Of a stretch of 64,000 bases of DNA, positions 16,758-25,227 are shown in pieces. The translations under genes and the position numbers were made by a program. This DNA comes from Glutamicibacter ardleyensis (GTDB lineage: Bacteria > Actinomycetota > Actinomycetes > Actinomycetales > Micrococcaceae): positions 310,001 to 374,000 of the forward strand of contig NZ_BMKX01000002.1 of assembly GCF_014644555.1 (NCBI RefSeq), read 5' to 3'. Every line of letters begins with the position of its first letter. Position 1 is the first letter of the stretch. The notes beneath the pieces were generated by a model. That model did no database searches. It was not told the DNA's origin and saw only the letters and a list, made by a program, of their open reading frames with translations.

Positions 16758-19700
16758 ACGCTGGCGGTCTCCTTGGTGGGGTTGTGAGCTGCGTTTTCTT
16801 CGGCCTTGCGTTCAAGCATTGCGTTGAGCTTAGCGCCTTCAACGTCAACGTCTGGAAGGATCTTATCCAGCCACTTGGGAAGGTACCAAGCCTTGTCGCC
16901 GAGCAGGTGCATGACCGCTGGGATCAGCGTCATACGGACCACAAAGGCGTCAAAGAGTACTCCGGTTGCCAGTGCAAAGCCCAGCGGGCGGATCATCGAC
17001 AGGTGCGAGAAGATGAAGCCGGCGAAGACCGCAATCATGATCAGCGCCGCCGCGGTGACCACCGGGGCCGCCATGGAGAACCCAGAACGTACCGCATCAC
17101 GAGCCGATACACCGTGGGCGTAATGCTCGCGCATCGCCGAAACCAAGAACACCTGGTAGTCCATGGCCAGGCCAAAAAGGATACCGGTGAGCAAGATCGG
17201 CAGGAAGCTGAGCAGCGGGCCAGGGACATTGACGTCGAAGGCCGAAGACATCCAACCGAACTGGTAAACCATCACGCTGGCGCCGAAGGCGGCGGCTAGG
17301 GATAGCAGGAAGCCGCCGGTGGCTAGCAGGGGCACAACCACCGAACGGAAGACTAACAACAGCAAGATCAGTGAAAGTCCTACCACGATGGCCAGATACG
17401 GTGGCAACGCGCTGGTGACCTTCTCCGACACATCAATCTGCGCCGCAACCTGACCGGTGACAGCGATCTTCGCTCCGGTGGCGTCGGTGAACTTTCCGGC
17501 GTTGTCACGTAATTCGTGGACCAGTGCCTCGGTCTCGGCGGAGGCCGGACCGCCTTCCGGGATCACCTGAATGGCGGACAGCGAACGGTCATCGGTCATG
17601 GTGACCGGGATGGCTGCTACCACGCCGTGGTATTCGCGCAACATATCGGCGATATCCAGTGACTTGGTATCCGCCTGACGCTGGGAGAGTCCCTCGGGCA
17701 GGTCGGCGAGTACCAGCAGTGGGCCGTTGTAGCCGGCGCCGAACTTATCACTGGTCTGTTGGTAGGCCTGGAAGGCTTGCGAATCGGCGGCTTCGGCGCT
17801 GCCGTCGGGCAAGGCGGTCCGCATCTGTGAGACCGGCAGTGCAATTGCTCCGAGCACCACGATCACCAGCAGGGAGACGGGAATCGCGATCTTGGTAACC
17901 ATGCGCACCCAGCGTGCCGAGATCGGTTCCTTGGTCACCGGTTTTTTCGCGTTCTTCCGGGCACGCTTGGAGACCAGTTTGTTGCCGGCGAAGGACAACA
18001 GGGCCGGCAGCAAGGTGATGTTCAGCAGTACCGAGCAGAGCACGGTGAAGGCCGCGGACAACCCCAGTACGGTCAGGAATGGCAAACCTGGTACGGCCAG
18101 CGCGGCCAGCGCAATGATGACCGTCAAGCCTGCGAAGACTACCGCGTTGCCGCTGGTGCCTACCGCACGGGCGATGGATTCGCCTACCTCCATGCCGGAC
18201 AGCAGCTGGGTACGGTGGCGGTGAATAATGAACAGTGCGTAGTCAATACCGACGGCCAGGCCTAACATCAATGCCAGCGCTGGGGTAATTGAGGCCATTG
18301 AGAACATTGAGGAGAAGGCCAGCGTGGTTCCTACACCTGCGCCTACGCCAAGAAGTGCCAGGAGTAGTGGCAGCCCGGCCGCGATGAGCGTGCCGAGCAT
18401 GACCAGCAGCACCACGGCGGCGATGACCACACCGATGATTTCTGCGGTACCAAAGACCTCGGAAATATCTTGCAGGATTTCCTTGGAGAAAAGTACTTCA
18501 ACCCCGGTGGCCTGTGGGCCTGCGGCGATCGCGGTGATTGCTTCACGGTCAGAGGCGGTCAACGCGTCGGTTTGGATGCGGAAGCTGACCTGGGAGACGG
18601 CGGTGGAGGCGTCCTTGGAGACGAAGCGCATGTCGCCGCTGGCGCCGACCTGACGGGAGGCGAACTCTAGCTCTGCGCGTCCGCGTTCTAGCTCCTTTTC
18701 GCCGGTGACGATTTCTTTTTCTCCGTCTTCCAGCTCCTTGGTCTTTTCCTTGAGCGTGGTCTCAGAGTCGCGCAGCGTCTTTTCTGCAGTCACCAGCTGA
18801 GCCTTGCCCGCTTCGAACGTGGCCTTTTGTTTGTCGAACTGGGCCTGTCCGGAGTTCAATTCTGCACGACCGGAAGCAAGCTGCACCCGGGCTTGGGCAA
18901 GTTTTGCCTTATTCGCATCAAGTTCTTTTTTGCCCGAGGCAAGCTGGGCTTTTGCCTGATCAAGCTGCTTTTTTGCGGAAGTTAGTTGGCTACGGTTGGC
19001 TTCGAGTTCCTTGCGTCCCTCGGTGGCCTTTTTAGCACCGGCATCCAGTTCCTTACGGGCGCCATCTAACTGCCTGAGCCCGGACTGGGCTTGGGCAATC
19101 TGTTTCAGCGCGGCGTTGGCCTGCGTCTTGCCTTCGGTGGCCTTAGTCTTCGCAGCGGTGAGCTGGTCAAGACCCGCCTGCATGTCTTGCAAGGTGGCCT
19201 GGTGTTTAGCAATATCTGCGTCGTTACCCTCGGCTTCGGCCTGCTTCAGCAGCTGCTGAACACCGGTGATTTGGGTGTTCAATTCCGAGATTTGCGGCTC
19301 GATGGTTTTAAGACCCTCTTCAGCCTTCGCCAGGCCCTCGGTGGCCTGCTTTTTGCCGGCGGTAAGTTCCTTTTCCAAGGCACCACGCGACTTGCCATCT
19401 AGAAGCTGTTTCAGACCATTTTGGTATTCCTTCTCGCCCTGGGCGAGCTTGGCATCGGCCTGATCAAGTTGTTTTTCTCCGGCAGCAAACTGGCTGCTGC
19501 CTGACTGGTACTTCTTGTATCCAGCGTTGTACTCTGCCAGACCTGACTGGTATTTCTTTTCACCCGCATCAAATTGTGCCTGACCGCTTTTCAGCTGGGC
19601 CTCGCCTGCGCGAAGTTCACTCCACCCGGCGGCAAGTTTCTTTTCTGCCGCGTCAATCTGTGGCTGGGCATCCTCGATTTCCTTGGTGCCGTCAAAGAGC

Positions 19701-20194
19701 TGGGACCACCCTTCAGTGATCTGCTCTTTACCATCGGCCAGCTGCACCTTGCCGTCGGCTATCTGCTCTTTAGCCTTGTCAAGGTCTTGCTGTCCGTCAA
19801 CCAGTTTTTGCTGAGCCTTATCCAGTTCCGGTTTGGCATCATCAAGCTGCTTTTGCAGCTCGAAGGGACTCATGGCCTCGACAACCTGTGGGTGCAACGC
19901 CAGCTGCTCCAAGGAATCCTGAATCGCGGACTTTTGATCTGCGTTCAGCGCCCGGTTGGAACCTTCACGGAAGACGATGGTGCCTTGGCCGCCGGCCAAA
20001 TCAGGCAACTCATTTTTCATCCGGTCCATGGTGCGCTGGGTTTCGGTGCCCGGCAGGGTGAAGGTATTAGATAGCTGTCCCATGAAGAGGGAGGCGCACA
20101 CGCCGATAGCGATGAAGGCAGCAATCCACATGGCTAGCATGCGTAGACGGTTTTTATGCGCCCACGAGGCGAGGCGGTAGAGGTATGTAGCCAT
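16754..20194 (-). CDS. MMPL/RND-family exporter with a very long coiled-coil extracytoplasmic loop
   Basis: A 1146-residue membrane transporter of the RND/MMPL superfamily, probably driven by the proton gradient and exporting drugs or lipids. Order: helix 1 (residues 16-37), a roughly 500-residue extracytoplasmic domain, five helices around residues 575-755, a second smaller extracytoplasmic domain, and five more helices to about 1110. The first loop (about residues 115-520) is made of dozens of near-repeats of the type LxxGxxQLxxA/KxQL, the YhgE-like tail pattern, and must form long helical hairpins. It starts three bases after tetR and ends overlapping maf. Substrate unknown. Confidence 0.9.
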   Translation of the reverse strand: MATYLYRLASWAHKNRLRMLAMWIAAFIAIGVCASLFMGQLSNTFTLPGTETQRTMDRMKNELPDLAGGQGTIVFREGSNRALNADQKSAIQDSLEQLALHPQVVEAMSPFELQKQLDDAKPELDKAQQKLVDGQQDLDKAKEQIADGKVQLADGKEQITEGWSQLFDGTKEIEDAQPQIDAAEKKLAAGWSELRAGEAQLKSGQAQFDAGEKKYQSGLAEYNAGYKKYQSGSSQFAAGEKQLDQADAKLAQGEKEYQNGLKQLLDGKSRGALEKELTAGKKQATEGLAKAEEGLKTIEPQISELNTQITGVQQLLKQAEAEGNDADIAKHQATLQDMQAGLDQLTAAKTKATEGKTQANAALKQIAQAQSGLRQLDGARKELDAGAKKATEGRKELEANRSQLTSAKKQLDQAKAQLASGKKELDANKAKLAQARVQLASGRAELNSGQAQFDKQKATFEAGKAQLVTAEKTLRDSETTLKEKTKELEDGEKEIVTGEKELERGRAELEFASRQVGASGDMRFVSKDASTAVSQVSFRIQTDALTASDREAITAIAAGPQATGVEVLFSKEILQDISEVFGTAEIIGVVIAAVVLLVMLGTLIAAGLPLLLALLGVGAGVGTTLAFSSMFSMASITPALALMLGLAVGIDYALFIIHRHRTQLLSGMEVGESIARAVGTSGNAVVFAGLTVIIALAALAVPGLPFLTVLGLSAAFTVLCSVLLNITLLPALLSFAGNKLVSKRARKNAKKPVTKEPISARWVRMVTKIAIPVSLLVIVVLGAIALPVSQMRTALPDGSAEAADSQAFQAYQQTSDKFGAGYNGPLLVLADLPEGLSQRQADTKSLDIADMLREYHGVVAAIPVTMTDDRSLSAIQVIPEGGPASAETEALVHELRDNAGKFTDATGAKIAVTGQVAAQIDVSEKVTSALPPYLAIVVGLSLILLLLVFRSVVVPLLATGGFLLSLAAAFGASVMVYQFGWMSSAFDVNVPGPLLSFLPILLTGILFGLAMDYQVFLVSAMREHYAHGVSARDAVRSGFSMAAPVVTAAALIMIAVFAGFIFSHLSMIRPLGFALATGVLFDAFVVRMTLIPAVMHLLGDKAWYLPKWLDKILPDVDVEGAKLNAMLERKAEENAAHNPTKETASV

Positions 20195-20197
20195 GGC

Positions 20198-20869
20198 TTA
20201 GTCTTCCTGAAGCGAGGTTGAGGCAGTTAAGAGCAGCGAGTTAAAACCCGCGTCGAGCGTTTCCATGGCGCGGGTAATTAGCCGGTGGAAGGAATCGATG
20301 AGTTCATCGGAGATATGGAGTCCCGAGGCACCAGGCTCGGGTAGCTGGTCAATCCAGGTGTCGAAGGCTGCCTGCCCGGCGCCCAAGGTCGCGTGGGTAA
20401 ACACGCGGATTGAGTAGGCATCTGCCTGGGGGTAGCGCGAGACTACCTTTGCGATGACCTCGCCGGTGGCGCTTTGCCAGGCGATGAAATTTTGGGGGTA
20501 GCAGCCGCCGCTGGCCTGCTGGCGAAGATAAGCCCCAAATTGGGCGACCTGGCCTAAAAGTTCGGTGGCCCGCTCGGATTGAAGTGCGCGCACCACCGCT
20601 TGCATGAGCGGAAGATGCTCGGTCAGTGGCGATAGCGTCTCCACCATATGTTCGAGCACCGCATGCAGCGGATAGGAGAGGATTGCATCCACGGAGGGGA
20701 AGTAATTAAACAGCGTGCGCCGGGAGATGCCGGCGGCTTCGGCGATTTGGGTGGCAGTCATGGCGGTGCCGTGGCCCTCGCGTAGCAGCTGCAACGCCGC
20801 GTCGACGATCGCTTGATGCGTCGCCTGCTTATTGAGTTCGCGGCGTGTGCCGGTACTTTGAGAAGTCAC
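20198..20869 (-). CDS. TetR-family repressor of the MMPL operon
   Basis: A 223-residue regulator with an N-terminal TetR helix-turn-helix (residues 14-60; TATQIAEAAGISRRTLFNYF) and a divergent ligand-binding C-terminal part. It is the first gene of the operon tetR-MMPL-maf, with only three bases to the exporter gene, so local autoregulation is very likely. The GTG start at 20869 lacks a Shine-Dalgarno sequence and has TAGTGT six bases upstream (leaderless pattern). A perfect palindrome abuts this -10 box. Confidence 0.92.
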   Translation of the reverse strand: MTSQSTGTRRELNKQATHQAIVDAALQLLREGHGTAMTATQIAEAAGISRRTLFNYFPSVDAILSYPLHAVLEHMVETLSPLTEHLPLMQAVVRALQSERATELLGQVAQFGAYLRQQASGGCYPQNFIAWQSATGEVIAKVVSRYPQADAYSIRVFTHATLGAGQAAFDTWIDQLPEPGASGLHISDELIDSFHRLITRAMETLDAGFNSLLLTASTSLQED

Positions 20870-20881
20870 ATAATTACACTA

Positions 20882-20897
20882 CGTGCAAACTTGCACG
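20882..20897. promoter_or_regulatory. Probable TetR operator
   Basis: CGTGCAA-AC-TTGCACG, a perfect palindrome with seven-base arms immediately upstream of the TAGTGT -10 box of tetR. A further half-site GTGCAA follows at about 20900. Binding here would block the operon promoter. Confidence 0.7.
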
Positions 20898-20952
20898 CTG
20901 TGCAAAATGAAATGCGTGTTCTGCGCCACGAATTAGGTTGTGCATTAAAAAC

Positions 20953-20994
20953 AAGCGGCCAGTACGCACCGCGATGGGTGAATGCTGACCGCTT
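20953..20994 (-). terminator. Terminator of the dicarboxylate symporter gene
   Basis: Arms AAGCGGCCAG / CTGACCGCTT with one mismatch, followed on the minus strand by GTTTTTAAT. Located 32 bases after the symporter stop. Confidence 0.85.
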
Positions 20995-21025
20995 GGGTAC
21001 TCCGGTAACTAAACCGGGGAACGAA

Positions 21026-22408
21026 CTAGCTGCTTACCGAGTTTGCTTCAGACTGGCTAGCAGTTGCCGCCACGGAGTCGTCGGCGAAGGGATCGCCGTT
21101 ACGCGGTGCATTGTAGAGCTCCATATTCAGGATGCCTTCGCGCTTGGCGACGATGGTTGGCACTAAGGCCTGACCGGCGACGTTCACTGCGGTACGGCCC
21201 ATATCGACAATTGGATCAACTGCGAGCAGTAGACCCACGCCAGCCAATGGCAGACCCAGGGTTGAAAGGGTCAAGGTCAGCATCACGACGGCGCCGGTGG
21301 TTCCGGCGGTAGCGGCCGAGCCCAATACCGAAACCAAGGCGATCAGCAGGTAATCGGTGAGGCCAAGATCAATGCCGAAGAACTGAGCGACGAAGGTCGC
21401 AGCAATGGCCGGGTAGATCGCGGCGCAGCCGTCCATCTTGGTGGTGGCGCCCAATGGCACTGCGAAGGAAGCGTAAGCCGAAGGTACGCCAAGGTTGCGT
21501 TCGGTGACCCGCTGGGTCAGTGGCAGCGTGCCGATCGAGGAGCGCGACACAAAGCCGAGCTGGACCGCAGGCCAAACCCCGGAGAAGTACTGCTTAATCG
21601 ACAGTCCGTGGCTGCGCACCAGGACCGGGTACAGCGCAAAGAGTACAAGGGCCAAGCCAATGTAGATGGCTGCGGTGAACTTGCCCAGTGCGCCAATGGT
21701 GTCCCAGCCGTAGCTGGCTACCGCGTTACCGATCAAACCCACGGTGCCCAGTGGTGCAATGCGGATGATCCACCACAGCACCTTCTGAATGATAGAAAGC
21801 ATCGAGGCGGAGAATGCGAGGAATGGTTCGGCCTGTTTGCCGACCTTCAGGGCTGCAATGCCCACGGCGATCGCAATGACCAAGATCTGCAACACGTTAA
21901 AGCTGATCGAGGTGGTAGCAACGCCCTCGGTCATCTTGGTGCTGGCACCTAGGCCTAAGAAGTTTGCTGGGATCAGCCCGGTGAGGAAGCCGAGCCAGTC
22001 CCCGGTCTTGCCGTCGTATTCGGCCGGGGCACTTTGGCCGGTATTGGCGCCAGGCTGCATGAACGCGCCCAACCCCATGCCGATGGTCACCGAGATGAGT
22101 GCGGTGATGCCGAACCAGAGCAGGGTCTGCCACGCGAGGCGTGCGGCATTGGTGACCTGGGCCAGATTTGCGATGGAAGCGACCACGGCAAAGAAGATCA
22201 GTGGAATGACAGCGGTGCGCAGTAAGGCTACGTAGCTGGATCCTATAATCTGCAGTGCTTCACCCAGGGCATTGGGTGCGTCGGCGGTGCTGCCGGTGTA
22301 CTTTGCGACTAGGCCGAGGATCAGACCAACGATCAACGCAGCGATAATCTGCGGACCGAAGCTGGTCATCCAACGAGGCAGTCTCGATGATGGTGCGGAG
22401 TTAGACAT
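21026..22408 (-). CDS. Dicarboxylate/amino acid:cation symporter (DAACS family)
   Basis: An inner-membrane symporter of the GltP/DctA family, which imports glutamate, aspartate or C4-dicarboxylates with Na+ or H+. Family marks: serine-rich SRSSIGTLPLT re-entrant loop, the FAVPLGATTKMDGCAAIYP segment, GTTGAVVMLTLTLSTLGLP and VDMGRTAVNVAGQAL near the end. The frame is open to 22516, but ATG 22408 (MSNSAPSS) gives the normal length of 460 and has TACCGT seven bases upstream without a Shine-Dalgarno sequence, so it may be leaderless. Single-gene unit. Confidence 0.93.
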   Translation of the reverse strand: MSNSAPSSRLPRWMTSFGPQIIAALIVGLILGLVAKYTGSTADAPNALGEALQIIGSSYVALLRTAVIPLIFFAVVASIANLAQVTNAARLAWQTLLWFGITALISVTIGMGLGAFMQPGANTGQSAPAEYDGKTGDWLGFLTGLIPANFLGLGASTKMTEGVATTSISFNVLQILVIAIAVGIAALKVGKQAEPFLAFSASMLSIIQKVLWWIIRIAPLGTVGLIGNAVASYGWDTIGALGKFTAAIYIGLALVLFALYPVLVRSHGLSIKQYFSGVWPAVQLGFVSRSSIGTLPLTQRVTERNLGVPSAYASFAVPLGATTKMDGCAAIYPAIAATFVAQFFGIDLGLTDYLLIALVSVLGSAATAGTTGAVVMLTLTLSTLGLPLAGVGLLLAVDPIVDMGRTAVNVAGQALVPTIVAKREGILNMELYNAPRNGDPFADDSVAATASQSEANSVSS

Positions 22409-22704
22409 GAGTAAAACGGTAGGGGGGAAAAGCGGAACCATTGCAGTTAATGTTACGCAACATGACGCGCGGCGGTTATTCCAACGAAAGGGTGGCCATT
22501 TTGTGTGAAGGGTCACTGGAATGAGCCGAATTCTAGAGAAATCTTGGAATAAACCGATGCATAGTTTTCTTTTTGAAGCTGCGCTCAGAAAGCGCAGCGC
22601 GCAGGGGACTAACCGAGTTGATGGCTTTTGGGTACCAAATATGCATTAACTGAAAGCACCGGATCTGCCGATGACGAGCAAGAGCAACAAGATGGAGGGT
22701 TTAG

Positions 22705-23094
22705 ATGAAGGTTTATATCACCAGTGTCTTGGTTGATGATCAGGCTAAGGCCGAGAAGTTCTACACCGAGCTACTCGGCTTTGTGAAGAAGCACGATGTA
22801 CCCATGGGTGAATATAAGTGGTTAACCCTGGTTTCACCGGAGGATCAAGGTGGGGTCGAAATTTTGTTGGAACCGGTGGCGCATCCGGCCGCGCGTCCGT
22901 TCCAAGAAGCCTTGTTTGCCGATGGTGTTCCGCTGACCTCATTCTCGGTTCAGGATCTGCAGGGCGAATTCGAACGATTGTCAGCCTTGGGCGTGAGATT
23001 TACCCAAGAACCAACGCAGATGGGACCGGTGAGTACCGCGGTATTTGATGACACCTGTGGCAATTTGATCCAGTTGTCCACCTATACGCCGTGA
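22705..23094 (+). CDS. VOC-superfamily (glyoxalase-like) protein
   Basis: A 129-residue cytoplasmic protein of the vicinal-oxygen-chelate fold, two beta-alpha-beta-beta-beta modules. It has the typical opening (VLVDDQAKAEKFYTELLGF) and the closing FDDTCGNLIQLSTY. Relatives include glyoxalase I, dioxygenases and fosfomycin/bleomycin resistance proteins; the substrate cannot be assigned. Candidate metal ligands are Glu in VEILLEP and the late Asn/Gln positions rather than a full set of His. ATG is preceded by GATGGAGGG. Convergent with the DUF885 gene. Confidence 0.88.
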   Translation: MKVYITSVLVDDQAKAEKFYTELLGFVKKHDVPMGEYKWLTLVSPEDQGGVEILLEPVAHPAARPFQEALFADGVPLTSFSVQDLQGEFERLSALGVRFTQEPTQMGPVSTAVFDDTCGNLIQLSTYTP

Positions 23095-23111
23095 GGTTGG
23101 GTGGTTAAAAC

Positions 23112-23142
23112 TGTTGGCTGCCAGAAGATCTGACAGCCAACA
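23112..23142. terminator. Bidirectional hairpin between convergent genes
   Basis: TGTTGGCTG / CAGCCAACA arms of nine bases around a 13-base loop, with AT-rich flanks on both sides. It lies 18 bases after the VOC stop and 24 bases before the DUF885 stop. Confidence 0.75.
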
Positions 23143-23165
23143 TATTTGATTCGCTCGGGGCAGGG

Positions 23166-24833
23166 TTAGCCTAATAACGCGCGGTTGAGGGTATCGAGTC
23201 CTACGGACCCAAGCTTCAGCGCGCGGGTGTGGAAATCCTTGAGCTCAAAGTTTTCACCTTCACGCGCGGCCACCTGGTCGCGTGCCTGTTCCCAGAGGCG
23301 CTGACCAATCTTGTAGCTCGGAGCTTGGCCCGGCCAACCAAGGTAGCGGTTGTATTCGAAGTCCAGTTGTCCCTCGGAGATATCCAGATTCTGTTTGAGG
23401 AATTCGTAGCCGTTGTCCGCGTTCCACGTTCCGGTGCCCCACTGGGAAGGTACTTCTAATCCAAGGTGTACGCCGATGTCGAAGACCACGCGGGCAGCAC
23501 GCAGTCGTTGCGCATCGAGCATGCCCATGTAATCGCCCGGGTCGTCGAGGTAGCCCAGCTGGTGCATCAAGCGTTCGGAATATAGTGCCCAACCTTCGCC
23601 ATGACCGGAAACCCAGCACAGTAGTCGGCGCCAGCTGTTGAGCGTATCGGCCTGCAGCTGTGCGGTCGCGATTTGCAGATGATGACCCGGAACACCTTCG
23701 TGATACACGGTGGTCAGCTCGGCCCAGGTGGTGAACTGGTCCTCGCCAGGAGGTACCGACCACCACATCCGTCCGGGGCGTTCAAAGTCTTCGGAAGGGC
23801 CGGTGTAGTAGATCCCGCCGTCTTCGGTTGGAGCAATCATGCATTCGATACGGTCCATTGGCGCGGGAATCTCGAAGTGCACGTCGCGTAGTGCCACGAT
23901 GGCCGCGTCGGCCTTTTCCTGCATCCATGACTTAAGCGCATCGGTACCGTCGAGGGTGCGTTTCGGGTCGGCATTGAGGATCTTTTTGGCTTCTTCGATG
24001 CTGGCTGTGGGTTTGATCTTTTCAGCCACGCGCTGCTGTTCGGCGATGATCGCGTCCAGTTCGGCTACGCCCCACGCGTAGGTTTCTTCAAGATCTACTG
24101 CGGAGCCCAGGAAGCGGCGCGACATTAGTGAATAGTATTCGCGGCCCACCGCATCGGCTTCTGGTGCTTGGGAAAGCAACTCATCGTTGAGTACCTGCGC
24201 GAGCTTTCGGTATGCATCTTTTGCGAGATTTGCTCCAGCGTCCAATGAAACAGAAAGGGACGGATCTAAGGCAGCTCCTGCGCTAGCTAACTTGTCAAAG
24301 AATCCACCGTCCTTGGCGTAGTCTGCGCATTGACCCATGACGATATTGACCTGACGCTTGGCAGAGACCAATCCCTTAGAAGCGGAATCTCGCAGCGATG
24401 CGATGTATCCGTCGATGGCTTGTGGAACGTTAACTAGGCGCATGCCGATAAATTCGAAGTCCTCCACGCGCTCTTGCGGCATGAGGTCAAAGATCGAACG
24501 GATTTCCTGCGCGGCGCAGGCAATGTTGTTTAATTCTGTGCGACCAGAAAGCGCAATCTCTAGATCTAATCCAAGCCTTTCTTGCATGGCATCGAGGGTG
24601 ACCGCATCGATGTCATCTTGGGGCGTAGTCGTCTCCAGCGCGGCGAGGGTTTCGCGTATTAATTCAATCTGCGCTTCGGTTCCCCTGGGGGAGTAATCAG
24701 AGTAAGCGGCTTCGTATCCGGGTAACCCAAAAGAAACGCCGTATTCCGGGGCAAGCTCTAGGGTCTTAGCAAAGAAGTTTTCGGCAATGGCGTCGATGCG
24801 CGAAGGTATGCGCTGCGCTGTGGGAGATGTCAT
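23166..24833 (-). CDS. DUF885 family protein, putative metallopeptidase
   Basis: A 555-residue cytoplasmic protein with no signal peptide. The hallmark HEGVPGHH, an HExxH-like metal site, is near residue 380 within TVYHEGVPGHHLQIA, followed by GEGWALYSERLM, which supplies a further glutamate ligand in the family. DUF885 proteins are related to zinc carboxypeptidases/oligoendopeptidases, but activity is rarely shown. The ATG start has no Shine-Dalgarno sequence; TACTGT stands seven bases upstream, consistent with leaderless translation. It appears monocistronic. Confidence 0.9.
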   Translation of the reverse strand: MTSPTAQRIPSRIDAIAENFFAKTLELAPEYGVSFGLPGYEAAYSDYSPRGTEAQIELIRETLAALETTTPQDDIDAVTLDAMQERLGLDLEIALSGRTELNNIACAAQEIRSIFDLMPQERVEDFEFIGMRLVNVPQAIDGYIASLRDSASKGLVSAKRQVNIVMGQCADYAKDGGFFDKLASAGAALDPSLSVSLDAGANLAKDAYRKLAQVLNDELLSQAPEADAVGREYYSLMSRRFLGSAVDLEETYAWGVAELDAIIAEQQRVAEKIKPTASIEEAKKILNADPKRTLDGTDALKSWMQEKADAAIVALRDVHFEIPAPMDRIECMIAPTEDGGIYYTGPSEDFERPGRMWWSVPPGEDQFTTWAELTTVYHEGVPGHHLQIATAQLQADTLNSWRRLLCWVSGHGEGWALYSERLMHQLGYLDDPGDYMGMLDAQRLRAARVVFDIGVHLGLEVPSQWGTGTWNADNGYEFLKQNLDISEGQLDFEYNRYLGWPGQAPSYKIGQRLWEQARDQVAAREGENFELKDFHTRALKLGSVGLDTLNRALLG

Positions 24834-24909
24834 GTAGCTAACAGTAATTGATATGAAAGATTTGTTGAAGACTTTTAGGTTTTTTGCTGGAAGCTACTTC
24901 TTAAAATGA

Positions 24910-24951
24910 AATTCCCCGGTGATCTACCCAAAGGTAGAACACCGGGGAATT
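24910..24951 (-). terminator. Terminator of the carboxylase beta-epsilon operon
   Basis: Long hairpin: AATTCCCCGGTG / CACCGGGGAATT outer arms and an inner TCTACC / GGTAGA stem around CAAA. On the minus strand it is followed by TCATTTTAAG. Fifteen bases past the epsilon-subunit stop. Confidence 0.9.
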
Positions 24952-24965
24952 GCGGGTCGAATCGC

Positions 24966-25184
24966 TTAGCGTCGGCCTAGGCTCCAGCCCAAACGTGGAG
25001 ACAGCGCCCGACGTTTGCGAAGTCGAGTCATACGCTCGGGCACCGCAGGAACTTCAATCTCCTCAGACGTGGCGCTCCCCATGGCGGTGAGTAGGGCGGT
25101 TACCGCCGCGAGTTCTTCTGCGGTGGGTTTACCCTTGGTCACCTGAATCTGTGCGGCCGCAGGTGCGTTGCTTTGCTCGGTCAC
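24966..25184 (-). CDS. accE: Acyl-CoA carboxylase epsilon subunit
   Basis: A 72-residue protein matching the small AccE/PccE subunit that bridges alpha and beta subunits in actinobacterial acyl-CoA carboxylases. The pattern is a variable N-terminus, then IQVTKGKPTAEELAAVTALL (the conserved short helix), and a basic C-terminus with RLRKRR and LGWSLGRR. It follows the beta-subunit gene by 43 bases in the same orientation, as usual. ATG is preceded by AAGGAGTAGCC. This subunit is essentially restricted to actinobacteria. Confidence 0.92.
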   Translation of the reverse strand: MTEQSNAPAAAQIQVTKGKPTAEELAAVTALLTAMGSATSEEIEVPAVPERMTRLRKRRALSPRLGWSLGRR

Positions 25185-25227
25185 TGGCTACTCCTTCAAA
25201 GGTGGATGCTGGCTGCGGAATCCGGCT

